NCBI RefSeq assembly: GCF_034555375.1
Contig: NZ_CP140706.1
Coordinates: 4,455,001 to 4,519,000, forward strand
Length of the DNA: 64,000 nucleotides
From: Pseudomonas sp. B33.4
GTDB taxonomy: Bacteria > Pseudomonadota > Gammaproteobacteria > Pseudomonadales > Pseudomonadaceae
Reading direction: 5' to 3'
Shown here one piece after another: positions 7,525 through 16,295 of the stretch. The translations under genes and the position numbers were made by a program. Below the pieces are notes generated by a model, which worked only from the letters and a program-made list of their open reading frames with translations, made no database searches and was not told the DNA's origin. Position 1 is the first letter of the stretch. Each line of letters opens with the position of its first letter.

Positions 7525-8747
7525 GACAACGCAGCCTTTTTCGCAGCGGTTGCGCGAGTCAGCACGGCAATCACCACGAGCTGCACGATGATCGCGAAGA
7601 CGTTGCCCCACGCCGCGCCGTAGATCGAATAGTGCTTGATCAACAGATAGCTGACCGGCACCGAAACCAACAAGCAAATGGCAGCGCTGGCCAATGACAC
7701 CCGGCTGTTTTTCGAAGCAATCAGACCACCCCAGACGATGTCGCCAATCGCGCGCAAGGCGAAGGAGAAAATCAGTACGCCGAGGATCGCATTGTCCGGA
7801 CGCGGCACGCTGGTGGCGACGTAATCGAGCACCACGTTGAAAAACACATAGATCGCCACCGCCACCGCCGCCGACACCAGCAGCGAACGCATCACCCACT
7901 TGTTGATGAACAGTTGCTTGACTGTGAACGCCTGTTGCTCAGCCTGAAAACGCTTGGCCAGCACCGGAATCCCGACCACCGCCACCACCGCGTACGACAA
8001 CGCCTGCAAAGTGTTCGCCGCCGACCACGCGTACACGTATTTACCGAGGCTGGCGTAGGGTTCCAGGTCGATGATCAGAAAGCGCTCGGCGTACTGACTC
8101 AACGCGATCAGCCCGGTGCCGAGGTAAAACGGCAACCCGGCTTTCCACACGGTGCCCGTGGCCAACGTTCCGGCGACACGGCCCTTGTGCACGTTTACCA
8201 CGATCAGGTAGCCGGCGATGATCACCAGCGCGTTGGCGGCCACCCACAGCCACAAAACGCTGGCGATTCCCGACACCCAGTCGAGCATCATTCCGCCCAC
8301 TGCCAGCAGCGCCCACAGGCCGGTCTTGATGAAGAACAGCAACGCGCCCGCCGTGGCTTTCTGCGCGGAAAACACGAACGAGTTGATCTCGAACGACAGA
8401 TGTTCGGTGAGCAACACCAGGGTCACGCATAGAATCAGCGCGGCAGTCGCTTCAACTGTCTGGAACAGTGAATAAATCAGCACCGTCACCACCGACAACA
8501 ACAGCCCCACCGCCAGATACAGCAGCAGGACTTTATCGACCACGCGGCGCGAACTGCCGCCCACGCTGATCAACCGATTGATCTCGGAACTGAAACCGAC
8601 GCTGTAGAACTTCGAGGCGATCAACGAGGCCGCGACCACCACGCCGTAAAAACCCAGCGCCTCATAACCGAGGTAATGGGTGATCGCCAACACCAGCAAA
8701 AACTTCGCGCCCAAGGCTCCGCCGCGAAGCAGTAGCCGAAATATCAT
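7515..8747 (-). CDS. Wzx-type polysaccharide flippase (MATE/MOP superfamily)
   Basis: A 410-residue protein with about 12 hydrophobic segments (starting MIFRLLLRGGALGAKFLLVLAI) and scattered basic residues, as in lipid-linked oligosaccharide flippases of the polysaccharide-transport family. It moves undecaprenyl-linked repeat units to the periplasm for Wzy polymerisation. The start overlaps the pyruvyl transferase stop by four bases (ATGA), which indicates translational coupling. Family call good; substrate unknown. Confidence 0.85.
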   Translation of the reverse strand: MIFRLLLRGGALGAKFLLVLAITHYLGYEALGFYGVVVAASLIASKFYSVGFSSEINRLISVGGSSRRVVDKVLLLYLAVGLLLSVVTVLIYSLFQTVEATAALILCVTLVLLTEHLSFEINSFVFSAQKATAGALLFFIKTGLWALLAVGGMMLDWVSGIASVLWLWVAANALVIIAGYLIVVNVHKGRVAGTLATGTVWKAGLPFYLGTGLIALSQYAERFLIIDLEPYASLGKYVYAWSAANTLQALSYAVVAVVGIPVLAKRFQAEQQAFTVKQLFINKWVMRSLLVSAAVAVAIYVFFNVVLDYVATSVPRPDNAILGVLIFSFALRAIGDIVWGGLIASKNSRVSLASAAICLLVSVPVSYLLIKHYSIYGAAWGNVFAIIVQLVVIAVLTRATAAKKAALSWA

Positions 8748-9856
8748 CGAACGACACCCTTGATGATCTCGTCCATGGCCACGGTTTTTGCTTCGATTTC
8801 ACGGCAGGTGTCGGTCAGGCGTTTACCGAAATTCGACAACGCATTCGGCGCGTAAACCGTGTCGATGATCGTGTCGACATTGATGTCGCCACCGTTGATC
8901 ACCCAGTCGTCGACGCCCATGTCCTGATAGGCGCCGAAGCCTTTGCGCTCGTAGCTGATGTGGTACGCCGGCACGCCGGAGAGCAGCGATTCGATAGCGC
9001 CGTGCAGACGCACGGAAATCACCAGGTCCGGCTGATATTTGGCGATCGTCGCTTTCAACGACAACAAATCTTCGGTGATGCCCAGTTCGCGATAGAACGC
9101 ACCGTCATCGTTACCACGCACGGCGCTCTGTACGGCGCAAACCACTTTGCTTTTGTTCTTCAGGCGCTGCAGCAGCAACTTCAGGTTGGCCACATAAGCG
9201 ACTTTCTTTTCCTTGCTCCACTCCGGCGGCTTGCGCAGTACCACGCAAACCGTGGCCGGCGACGATGCGCAGCGAGTGAATTTCGCTTGCTGGAGGATTT
9301 TGCTCGCCAGCGACTGTACCGCCAGATCCGGCGCGCGGTAGACGTTGGCGCAGGCATCGAAAATAGCCGAAGAGCGGTTGTCGCGGACGAACACCGCGTC
9401 GGCGCTGGCGTAGTGCTCGACGATCTTGCTGCTCTCGCCGTGGAACGGGCCGATGCTTTGCGGCAGGTACACCGACGGCACTTTGCTGAGGATCGCGGTT
9501 TCCAGTTGCTTGGCGTGGCCGAGTTTCAGCTTGATGTGTTCGAAGGCACTTTTCGAGCGCATGTAGCCGCCACCGACACCAACGATCAGATCGGTTTTCT
9601 TCAACAGATCCGCCAGGCCGGCGTAGGACTGATTAAGGAACACCGCTTGCTTGACCCGGCCCAGCCCTTTGGCAGCCATCACCGGCGCGTCAAAACGCGG
9701 GTGCGGCAAGTAGCTGAAAGAGTCCGGATCGGAAGCCACCACGCTGATCGCCGTGTCTTCGCCAAAGTTGCGCTGCACCAGCGCAATAGCCAGATCGACG
9801 AGCAGGCCGTCACCGGAGTTGGATGCACTGTAGCCATGCAAAATCGTTACGTTCAT
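8744..9856 (-). CDS. Polysaccharide pyruvyl transferase family protein
   Basis: A 370-residue cytosolic enzyme of the pyruvyl transferase (WcaK/AmsJ/CsaB) family, which adds ketal-linked pyruvate from phosphoenolpyruvate to sugar residues. Evidence: the N-terminal motif ILHGYSASNSGDGLLVDLAI, the GVGGGYMRS segment (about 92-100), LPQSIGPFHG (about 125-134) and the C-terminal block LVISVRLHGAIESLLSGVP with its conserved Arg-Leu-His. Pyruvylation would give the polymer negative charge. It sits between the GT4 and Wzx genes and overlaps the latter by four bases. Confidence 0.88.
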   Translation of the reverse strand: MNVTILHGYSASNSGDGLLVDLAIALVQRNFGEDTAISVVASDPDSFSYLPHPRFDAPVMAAKGLGRVKQAVFLNQSYAGLADLLKKTDLIVGVGGGYMRSKSAFEHIKLKLGHAKQLETAILSKVPSVYLPQSIGPFHGESSKIVEHYASADAVFVRDNRSSAIFDACANVYRAPDLAVQSLASKILQQAKFTRCASSPATVCVVLRKPPEWSKEKKVAYVANLKLLLQRLKNKSKVVCAVQSAVRGNDDGAFYRELGITEDLLSLKATIAKYQPDLVISVRLHGAIESLLSGVPAYHISYERKGFGAYQDMGVDDWVINGGDINVDTIIDTVYAPNALSNFGKRLTDTCREIEAKTVAMDEIIKGVVR

Positions 9857-9871
9857 ATGCTTGAGTTCTAC

Positions 9872-10954
9872 TTAAAAAGTGGGGGCGCGATACAGGTCGT
9901 AGGTCTGGCGAATCATCAACGCGGCGCTGAAACGCTCGCGGACGATGCTCCGACCTTCGTTGCCGAGGTCGAGCAGGCGCGGCTTCTGGATGATCGTCAG
10001 CACATCGGCCAGCGCCTGGTGATCGCCGGAGGGGAAGACATAACCGGAGACTTCATTGGTGACCAGTTCTGGCAGCGAGGTGCAATTGCTGGCGATCACC
10101 GGCAAACCCATGGCCATGCCTTCCAGCGGCACCATGGCGAAACCTTCCCAGCGACTCGGCACAATCAACGCATCGGCTTTCTGGTACAGCGCCTGTACCT
10201 CGCTCGGTGTGACCCATGGCAAATATTCCACGGCGTCCATCGGTGGGCACTCCACCGAGTCCTCGTTCACCGCGCTGCCGACCACGGTCAGTTTCAAGTC
10301 TTTGCGCTGCACGTTGGCGAAGGCCTTGAGCAGCACGTCGAAGCCTTTCTGATAATCGAGCCGACCGACAAAGAGCAGATGAATCGGCTCGGGACTCGCC
10401 GCTTTCGGCGCGTCATCCTTGCGGTGAATGCCGTTGTAAATCAGCTTCATGCGCTTGCGCTCGATGCCGAAACGCGCGGCTTTATCGAGTTCGTACTGGC
10501 TGACGCAAATGATCACGTCGGTGACTTTCTGCAGGACTCGCTCGATCCACGCATAGACTTTCTGCTTGGTCGGCGAGCTTTCCATCAGGAACGAAAAGGC
10601 GTGCGGGCAGTAGACGATTTTCGGCTTGCGCCACGGTCGCAGCAGCACACACACGCAACGGCCGATCACCCCGGAAAAAGTGCTGTGCAAATGCACCACG
10701 TCGGGTTTTTCCTTGAGCATGACCTGAGTCAGGCGCCAGGCGAAACGCAGCAACGACGGCACATTGCGCCCGCTGCGGGGAAAGGTGCGAATCTGCTGCG
10801 CGCCGATGCCGTGCAACTCTTTGGCCTGATCCTCCGGGACCAGATACACCAGCTCGTAGTTCGCCGCATCACCTTCTGGCGAAGCCGAAATCGTCCGGAT
10901 CACCGTCGCGACGCCACCTTTGATCGTCTCTGCCACGTGCAGTATTTTCTTCAC
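9872..10954 (-). CDS. Glycosyltransferase family 4
   Basis: A 360-residue GT-B-fold glycosyltransferase that adds a sugar to the lipid-linked repeat unit on the cytosolic face. N-terminal VAETIKGGVATVIRT is the acceptor-domain glycine loop; VVHLHSTFSGVIGR follows; the C-terminal nucleotide-sugar site is EGFAMVPLEGMAMGLPVIAS, containing the E-x7-E pair of GT4. It lies 40 bases after wzc and 15 before the pyruvyl transferase. It is the only glycosyltransferase in the visible part of the locus, so others, including the initiating enzyme, must lie to the left or elsewhere. Sugar and linkage cannot be read from sequence. Confidence 0.9.
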   Translation of the reverse strand: MKKILHVAETIKGGVATVIRTISASPEGDAANYELVYLVPEDQAKELHGIGAQQIRTFPRSGRNVPSLLRFAWRLTQVMLKEKPDVVHLHSTFSGVIGRCVCVLLRPWRKPKIVYCPHAFSFLMESSPTKQKVYAWIERVLQKVTDVIICVSQYELDKAARFGIERKRMKLIYNGIHRKDDAPKAASPEPIHLLFVGRLDYQKGFDVLLKAFANVQRKDLKLTVVGSAVNEDSVECPPMDAVEYLPWVTPSEVQALYQKADALIVPSRWEGFAMVPLEGMAMGLPVIASNCTSLPELVTNEVSGYVFPSGDHQALADVLTIIQKPRLLDLGNEGRSIVRERFSAALMIRQTYDLYRAPTF

Positions 10955-10994
10955 AAATCACCCACTTCAAAGAGGAAAAAACAGTCGCTGACAG

Positions 10995-13244
10995 TCAGGA
11001 TTTGTCGGACGCGTATTCGTAGTTGTAATAGCCGTAGCCGCCGTTGCCGTAGTAGCTGGCGGCACGCTTCTCGACGCCGTTGAACACCGCGCCTTTCAAC
11101 TCGATACCGTTCTGCGCGAAGCGGCGAATGGTCAGTTCGATCTCTTTGGCCGGGTTCACCCCGAAGCGCGTAACGATCAGGCTGATCCCCGCTTCACGAC
11201 CGACAATCGCCGCATCAGTCACCGCCAGCAGCGGCGGCGTATCGATGATCACCAGGTCGTAGCGCTCGCTCAGTTCGGCGAGCAAGTCGCGGAAGTTGGC
11301 GTGCATCAACAGCTCGGAAGGATTCGGCGGCACCTGGCCACGGCTGATGAAGTGCAGGTTATCGATTTCGACTTTGTTGATCGCCTGATCGATGCTGCAA
11401 CGCTTGACCAGCAGGTCGGACAGACCGTTGGTGATCGGCGTGTTGAGGGTTTTGTGCAGATGACCTTTGCGCATGTCGGCATCGATCAACACCACGCGCT
11501 GGCCGCTGAGGGCCATGACCGCCGCGAGGTTGGACGAAACAAAAGTCTTGCCGACCTGCGGGCTCGGCCCGGAAATCATGATGCGGTTGTTGGTCGAATC
11601 GAGGCCGGCGAAGTGCAGGCAGGTGCGCAGGCTGCGGATCGATTCGATCGACAGATCCGTCGGGTTACGCAGCGCCAACAGGTACGCCGGTTTGTCGACG
11701 CCGTCGCGGGCGCGACCTTTCTTGCCGTCTTCTTCCTCCTGCAAGGCGCTGTACGGAATCGACGCGTACACCGGCAAGCCGAGTTGCTCGATGGCTTCCG
11801 GGCCTTCCAGACCACGGCTCAGGGATTTGCGCAACAGCACCAGCGCCACACCGACGAAGGCACCGAGGAATGTGGCGATCAGCACAATCAGGGCTTTCTT
11901 CGGCTTGACCGGACTGGTCAGGTCGACATCCGCCGCATCGACCAGACGCACGTTACCCACCGCACCGGCGCGGACAATGTCCAGCTCCTGGGATTTGTTC
12001 AGCAACTGCGTGTAGATCTGCGAAGCGACTTCGACATCGCGGGTCAGGTTGAGCAGCTCTTGTTGCGTGGCGGGCAGATCGCCAACCTTGCCTTCCAGCG
12101 ACTTCTGTTGCTGGGTCAGTTCGCCGATCTGGCTCATCAACGCGCGATAGGCCGGGTGCTGTTTAGTGAACTTTCGGTCCATTTCCGCTTGCTGCATTTT
12201 CAGCTCGGAAATGCGCGTTTCCAGGGCCACCGACTGACCCAATACCGATTGGGTTTCCAGCGAGATGTTCACGGTCTTGCCGTGAGTCTGGTAGGCGTTC
12301 AACGCATCGCTGGCCTTGGCCAGATCACGTTTGACCTGCGGCAACTGACTCTGCAGGAAGGCCAGGCTCTGCGCCGCTTCCGCCGAGGTGCGGCGCACGT
12401 TCTGATCGACGTACAGCGCGGCGATCTTGTTGAGAATCTTCACCGCTTCAGCGGCGTCGCTGCTGGCCAGCGCCAGTTTGATAATCCCCGATTCCTTGCC
12501 CTGCTCGGAGATATCCAGTGCGTCCTGATAGCCCTGAATGGTCACGATTCGCGGGTTGCGCACCACTTCGAAACGGGTGCCGGGGTTTGCCTGCAACTGT
12601 GTGATCTGCCCTTCTACGCCGTCCTGCGCGAAGGTTTCGCCGGCGATGCCTTCTACCAGCAGGTTGTCGTTGTCATCGAGCAACTGGAAATGCTTCTGTT
12701 CACCGGCGATCAGGGTGAGCTTCTTGCCCAGCAGTTCTTTCGGCAGATTGAGCCGGGCAAACTCCAGGCGCTCACCGCCCCAGGCGTAACTGTTCAGGCC
12801 GAAACGCGGCGCGGCGACGCTGGTCTCGGTCTCGCCGCGATAACGCCGGGCGAGAAAGCCGCCAATCATCGGGAAGGTGTTGGGGGTGACATCGATGTCC
12901 AGGCGCAGGTCGTCGACGGTTTTGCCGATTACCGCGCGGGATTTGATGATGCCGATTTCGGTCACCGACGGCGATTGCCCACCGAGCATGCTGTTGAGGT
13001 CGGAGAACCCGAGCATGTCGTTCTTTTTCGGTTCGACCTGCACCAGCGCATTCGCCAGGTACACGGGCGTGGCCAACACTGCGTAGGCCACACCGGTAAC
13101 CATGAAGGCGCCGGTGAGCGCGCCGATCAACCATTTCTGGTCGATCAAACTGCCGAATATGCCGAGAAGATCAATACTGTCTTGATCATTGTCGCGGGTG
13201 CCGATGACGGACGGTAACTGCATAAGTCTGTTCTTACCATTCAT
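10995..13244 (-). CDS. wzc: Wzc-like polysaccharide co-polymerase and tyrosine autokinase
   Basis: A 749-residue inner-membrane protein that controls chain length and links polymerisation to the Wza channel; cycles of autophosphorylation drive export. Order: N-terminal Wzz domain with a first membrane segment (about residues 35-60), a long periplasmic coiled-coil region, a second membrane segment (about 450-470), then a BY-kinase domain with Walker A GPSPQVGKTF (about 555), Walker A' VVLIDADMRKG (about 590) and Walker B DLVIIDTPP (about 660). The C-terminus is a Tyr cluster (YYGNGGYGYYNYEY), the autophosphorylation tail. It follows wzb by 18 bases. A second ATG (MQLPSVIG) seven codons in is a possible alternative start. 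Confidence 0.94.
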   Translation of the reverse strand: MNGKNRLMQLPSVIGTRDNDQDSIDLLGIFGSLIDQKWLIGALTGAFMVTGVAYAVLATPVYLANALVQVEPKKNDMLGFSDLNSMLGGQSPSVTEIGIIKSRAVIGKTVDDLRLDIDVTPNTFPMIGGFLARRYRGETETSVAAPRFGLNSYAWGGERLEFARLNLPKELLGKKLTLIAGEQKHFQLLDDNDNLLVEGIAGETFAQDGVEGQITQLQANPGTRFEVVRNPRIVTIQGYQDALDISEQGKESGIIKLALASSDAAEAVKILNKIAALYVDQNVRRTSAEAAQSLAFLQSQLPQVKRDLAKASDALNAYQTHGKTVNISLETQSVLGQSVALETRISELKMQQAEMDRKFTKQHPAYRALMSQIGELTQQQKSLEGKVGDLPATQQELLNLTRDVEVASQIYTQLLNKSQELDIVRAGAVGNVRLVDAADVDLTSPVKPKKALIVLIATFLGAFVGVALVLLRKSLSRGLEGPEAIEQLGLPVYASIPYSALQEEEDGKKGRARDGVDKPAYLLALRNPTDLSIESIRSLRTCLHFAGLDSTNNRIMISGPSPQVGKTFVSSNLAAVMALSGQRVVLIDADMRKGHLHKTLNTPITNGLSDLLVKRCSIDQAINKVEIDNLHFISRGQVPPNPSELLMHANFRDLLAELSERYDLVIIDTPPLLAVTDAAIVGREAGISLIVTRFGVNPAKEIELTIRRFAQNGIELKGAVFNGVEKRAASYYGNGGYGYYNYEYASDKS

Positions 13245-13262
13245 TGATCTGAAGAATATTCA

Positions 13263-13703
13263 TCAACGCGCGAGGCGTTGCGCCCATGAGCTGACAGCAT
13301 CTTCAATCAATGCATGGGCATGAATAAAAGCGGCCTTGCCTTGACGATACGGATCTTGTATTTCGCGCTCGCTCTGCCACTTGCCGAGCAGAAATACTTT
13401 GCCTCTGGCGTGAGAGGCGATTTTCAGCACTTGATTTACATGCTGTTTTTCCATCACCAGAATCAAATCCGATTCATTCACGATGTCGGCCGTGAGTTGC
13501 CGTGCCTGGAACGTTGCGGCGCTGTGCCCGTGATCCTCAAGGACCTGCCGGGCCGAAGCTTCGACACCCTCGCCGACCCGTGCAGCAAGGCCTGCGGACG
13601 CCACGGTGATCGCCGATGAGCCCAGCGCATTGCGCAATAACAGTTCTGCCGTCGGACTTCGGCATATATTGCCAACGCAAACAACAAGGATCTTTCTGAA
13701 CAA
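13263..13703 (-). CDS. wzb: Low-molecular-weight protein-tyrosine phosphatase, Wzb-like
   Basis: Dephosphorylates the Wzc tyrosine tail. The start chosen is TTG at 13703 (LFRKILVVCVGNICRSPTAE), with AGGAAAG upstream and the usual family N-terminus; an in-frame ATG at 13751 adds 16 residues that do not fit. This gives 146 residues. The CX5R phosphate loop is CVGNICRS near residues 8-15 and the general acid is in QDPYR. It is first in the operon that continues into wzc. The non-ATG start may keep phosphatase levels low relative to kinase. Confidence 0.92.
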   Translation of the reverse strand: MFRKILVVCVGNICRSPTAELLLRNALGSSAITVASAGLAARVGEGVEASARQVLEDHGHSAATFQARQLTADIVNESDLILVMEKQHVNQVLKIASHARGKVFLLGKWQSEREIQDPYRQGKAAFIHAHALIEDAVSSWAQRLAR

Positions 13704-13857
13704 GGTTTTACTTTCCTGTGTAATGTCAAACGGCCAACATCCCGAGAGCAATTGAATGAACCCTCAAGATCTTCCTGCACTCAGAAATAGATTCGCCCTG
13801 TTAGTACTGGAGCATTAAGTACCACAGCGTCTAAAAGTCCCCCAACCACAATTAGCG

Positions 13858-13871
13858 GACTAAAAATAACT
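13858..13871 (+). promoter_or_regulatory. Candidate EPS operator, copy 3 (GACTAAAAATAACT)
   Basis: Exact 14-base match to 2481-2494 in the galE/galU gap. Confidence 0.45.
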
Positions 13872-13895
13872 GTGATTTTCGGCTGTTTGATTTCC

Positions 13896-13910
13896 GACAA
13901 AAAATAACAT
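13896..13910 (+). promoter_or_regulatory. Candidate EPS operator, copy 4 (GACAAAAAATAACAT)
   Basis: Differs from copy 3 at two of 14 positions; its AATAACATT end matches copy 1 at 1232. Confidence 0.4.
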
Positions 13911-13996
13911 TCGTGCACTAAGTGCCACCATCTCGATCGAAAACCGAGTAACGAGATCAATATTCGTAGTTGTCACTTCTCTTCGGGAGAGCAGAC

Positions 13997-14950
13997 ATGA
14001 AATCAGCACATCTCAAACGACTCGGCGCACTGGCGCTGATGACACTGGCTGCAACGCAGGTTCAAGGCAGCGAACTGTTCCCTAACCTTCCGGCCAAGAA
14101 CATCGGCATTCAGGTGAAGATCCAGAATTTCACCACTGCCGACGCCACGCAGATCAAATCGGCAGGCTTCGGTTTTGTACGCTTCGGCGTGTGGAGCGAA
14201 AGCCTGACTGCCAAGGCTTATCAGCAGCAAGTCAGCGATGCTTTTGCAGCGGCCAAGTCTGCGGGGCTGGAGGTTCTGCTGACGGTCCGCGCCATCAAAG
14301 CGTTGCCCGCCACCTCAAACGCCGAACTCGCCAGCGCCGGTGAAGGCTTCGCCAAAGCCGTGACCGGGCTGGAACAGTCGTACGGCTCGCAACTGGTCGC
14401 GATCGAGCTATGGAATGAACCGGATCTGGAAACCTATTGGCCAACGGGCAAGTTCGACAGCACGTTTGTGCCGTTCATGAGCGCGGTGTGCAAGACACTG
14501 CAAGGACAGCCGCCATCGACACCAGTGGTCGGCTACGGTTTCGCCCGGCCACCCAGCGCGGGCTCGGCTTCCACGGTGGCGCTGAACCGCATTGTCAGCG
14601 AATACCCGAAATGCTTGAGCGCGGTGTCCTATCACCCGTATGGCATGACGGCCGCGCAGATCAGCAATGCGCAGGCATTTATTCAGCAGAACTTCCATCT
14701 GCCGGGCGTCATCAGTGAATGGGGCATCTCGGCGCTCGCGTCCAACGGCGGTGCCGAAGGACAGGCGAGCAAGATCAACGCGTTTATCGGCGATGTTAAA
14801 AAACTCAACATCCCGCTGACCTCCATCTACGAATGGAAGAACAGCGATACGGGCAGCAATGAACGCGAGAAGAACTTCGGCCTGCTGACGTCCGACGGGC
14901 AACCAAAACCGGCGCGCCTGTCGGTCGAAGCCCTGTTGAACGCCCAGTAG
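13997..14950 (+). CDS. Secreted glycoside hydrolase, PslG/GH39- or GH5-like clan A
   Basis: 317 residues from the ATG at 13997, preceded by GGGAGA; a signal peptide (MKSAHLKRLGALALMTLAAT...VQG) is followed by the mature start SELFPNLP. The (beta/alpha)8 clan-A catalytic pair is visible: acid/base Glu in AIELWNEPDLE (about residue 142) and nucleophile Glu in GVISEWGIS (about 245). VSYHPYGM is typical of this clan. It is divergent from the wzb-wzc operon. By analogy with PslG, which trims Psl polymer in the periplasm, it may cut this locus's polymer during export. Exact GH family cannot be fixed by eye. Confidence 0.82.
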   Translation: MKSAHLKRLGALALMTLAATQVQGSELFPNLPAKNIGIQVKIQNFTTADATQIKSAGFGFVRFGVWSESLTAKAYQQQVSDAFAAAKSAGLEVLLTVRAIKALPATSNAELASAGEGFAKAVTGLEQSYGSQLVAIELWNEPDLETYWPTGKFDSTFVPFMSAVCKTLQGQPPSTPVVGYGFARPPSAGSASTVALNRIVSEYPKCLSAVSYHPYGMTAAQISNAQAFIQQNFHLPGVISEWGISALASNGGAEGQASKINAFIGDVKKLNIPLTSIYEWKNSDTGSNEREKNFGLLTSDGQPKPARLSVEALLNAQ

Positions 14951-14958
14951 CAAATATA

Positions 14959-14984
14959 CAACCGGCCTGTTCACAGGTCGGTTG
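14959..14984 (+). terminator. Weak hairpin after the glycoside hydrolase
   Basis: AACCGGCCTG-TTCA-CAGGTCGGTT inverted repeat with one mismatch, just after the stop at 14950, followed by only a short T-rich run (GCTTTG). Possibly a weak terminator. Confidence 0.4.
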
Positions 14985-15152
14985 CTTTGAACCTGTTGGC
15001 TGTTTTGGCATCGTATCCATCGATAGCCCGCCCCACCTTTCAAACAATCGTTTTCAGGTTGTTGCCGCAGGGGCCATCGATACACGTACACGCCCTTGAG
15101 TGACCGTCAGCGCTCGGGTAATGTCATCAGACCCATAGGATAGAGCACGCCC

Positions 15153-16079
15153 ATGACTTCCAAGCTGGAACAACTCAAACAATTCACCACCGTTGTTGCT
15201 GATACCGGCGACTTCGAAGCGATCGCCCGAGTCAAACCGGTCGACGCCACCACCAACCCTTCCCTGCTGCTCAAAGCGGCGGCCATTCCGGCCTACGCCG
15301 AGCTGCTTAACGCCTGCGTCAGCGACTGCAAGGGCGATGTCGGCCTGGCCAGCGACCGCTTTGGCGTCGCAGTCGGTCAGGAAATTCTCAAAGTGATCCC
15401 GGGCCGTATTTCCACTGAAGTGGATGCGCGCTTGTCGTTCGACAAGGATGCTGTGCTGAAACGCGCGCATCGCCTGATCGAGCTGTACGACAAGGCCGGC
15501 ATTGGCCGTGATCGTGTACTGATCAAGATCGCCTCGACCTGGGAAGGCATCCGCGCCGCCGAAGTGCTGGAGAAGGAAGGTATCCAGACCAACCTGACCC
15601 TGCTGTTTTCCTTTGCTCAGGCGGCCGCTTGCGCCGACGCTGGCGTGTTCCTGATTTCGCCGTTCGTGGGCCGTATCTACGACTGGTACAAGAAAGCCAA
15701 CGGCAACGACTACACCGGTGCCGATGATCCGGGCGTGCAGTCGGTCACCCGCATCTACAACTACTACAAGGCCAATGACTACAAGACCGTGGTCATGGGC
15801 GCGAGCTTCCGCAACCTCAACCAGATCGAGCAACTGGCCGGCTGCGACCGCCTGACCATCAGCCCGGACCTGATCGACAAACTGGCCGCCGACACCGGCA
15901 AGCTGGAGCGCAAACTCGCCCCGGGCAACGCCGGTGAAGCCCGTCTGAGCCTCAACGAAGCGCAATTCCGCTGGTTGTCCAACGAAGACGCCATGGCCAC
16001 CGAGAAACTGGCTGAGGGCATCCGTCAGTTTGCTCGCGACCAGGAAAAGCTTGAGGCGCTGTTGCAGGCCAAGCTGTGA
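15153..16079 (+). CDS. tal: Transaldolase
   Basis: Pentose-phosphate pathway enzyme transferring a dihydroxyacetone unit between sedoheptulose-7-phosphate and glyceraldehyde-3-phosphate. 308 residues, the TalB length class. Visible: [14 protein letters not shown] near the N-terminus, EVDARLSFD, and the Schiff-base Lys in [12 protein letters not shown] (about residue 126). GGATAGAG upstream is a plausible RBS. In P. aeruginosa the gene is also followed by the convergent rssC/rssB pair. A strong terminator follows. Confidence 0.96.
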   Translation: MTSKLEQLKQFTTVVADTGDFEAIARVKPVDATTNPSLLLKAAAIPAYAELLNACVSDCKGDVGLASDRFGVAVGQEILKVIPGRISTEVDARLSFDKDAVLKRAHRLIELYDKAGIGRDRVLIKIASTWEGIRAAEVLEKEGIQTNLTLLFSFAQAAACADAGVFLISPFVGRIYDWYKKANGNDYTGADDPGVQSVTRIYNYYKANDYKTVVMGASFRNLNQIEQLAGCDRLTISPDLIDKLAADTGKLERKLAPGNAGEARLSLNEAQFRWLSNEDAMATEKLAEGIRQFARDQEKLEALLQAKL

Positions 16080-16097
16080 TTTGAGTTAGCGAGATGC

Positions 16098-16132
16098 AAA
16101 AAGGGCGAACCTGTGAGGGTTCGCCCTTTTTT
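16098..16132. terminator. Intrinsic terminator after tal
   Basis: A 9-bp stem GGGCGAACC (16103-16111) / GGTTCGCCC (16118-16126) with T6 to the right; the A5 to the left also allows use from the minus strand. Confidence 0.9.
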
Positions 16133-16167
16133 GTGGGTGCTGGATAATTCCAGTGTTCTTGCGAGAG

Positions 16168-16264
16168 CTATCGCGAGCAGGCTCACTCCTACAAGGGATC
16201 TGTGGTCTGATCGCGATTGTGTGTCGAATGAAGAACCCTGTAGGAGTGAGCCTGCTCGCGATAG
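16168..16264. repeat. REP doublet (GTGAGCCTGCTCGCGAT type)
   Basis: 26-bp perfect arms at 16168-16193 and 16239-16264, between the convergent tal and STAS genes. Confidence 0.88.
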
Positions 16265-16295
16265 GGCCAGCAGGCTCTACCCACATTTCAGGCCC

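Larger units (their letters stand above)
13704..13996. promoter_or_regulatory. Divergent promoter region of the wzb operon and glycoside hydrolase
   Basis: 293 bases, A+T-rich. Contains two copies of the recurrent locus motif (13858 and 13896, 38 bases apart) and repeated words related to TTAAGTACCA / CTAAGTGCCA at 13815 and 13918. It should hold promoters for both directions. No reliable -10/-35 call. Confidence 0.55.

Noticed and set aside
8960..11083. Plus-strand open frame of 707 codons opposite the pyruvyl transferase and GT4
   Set aside because: Spans two well-recognised minus-strand genes; shadow frame of GC-rich coding DNA, no family motif.
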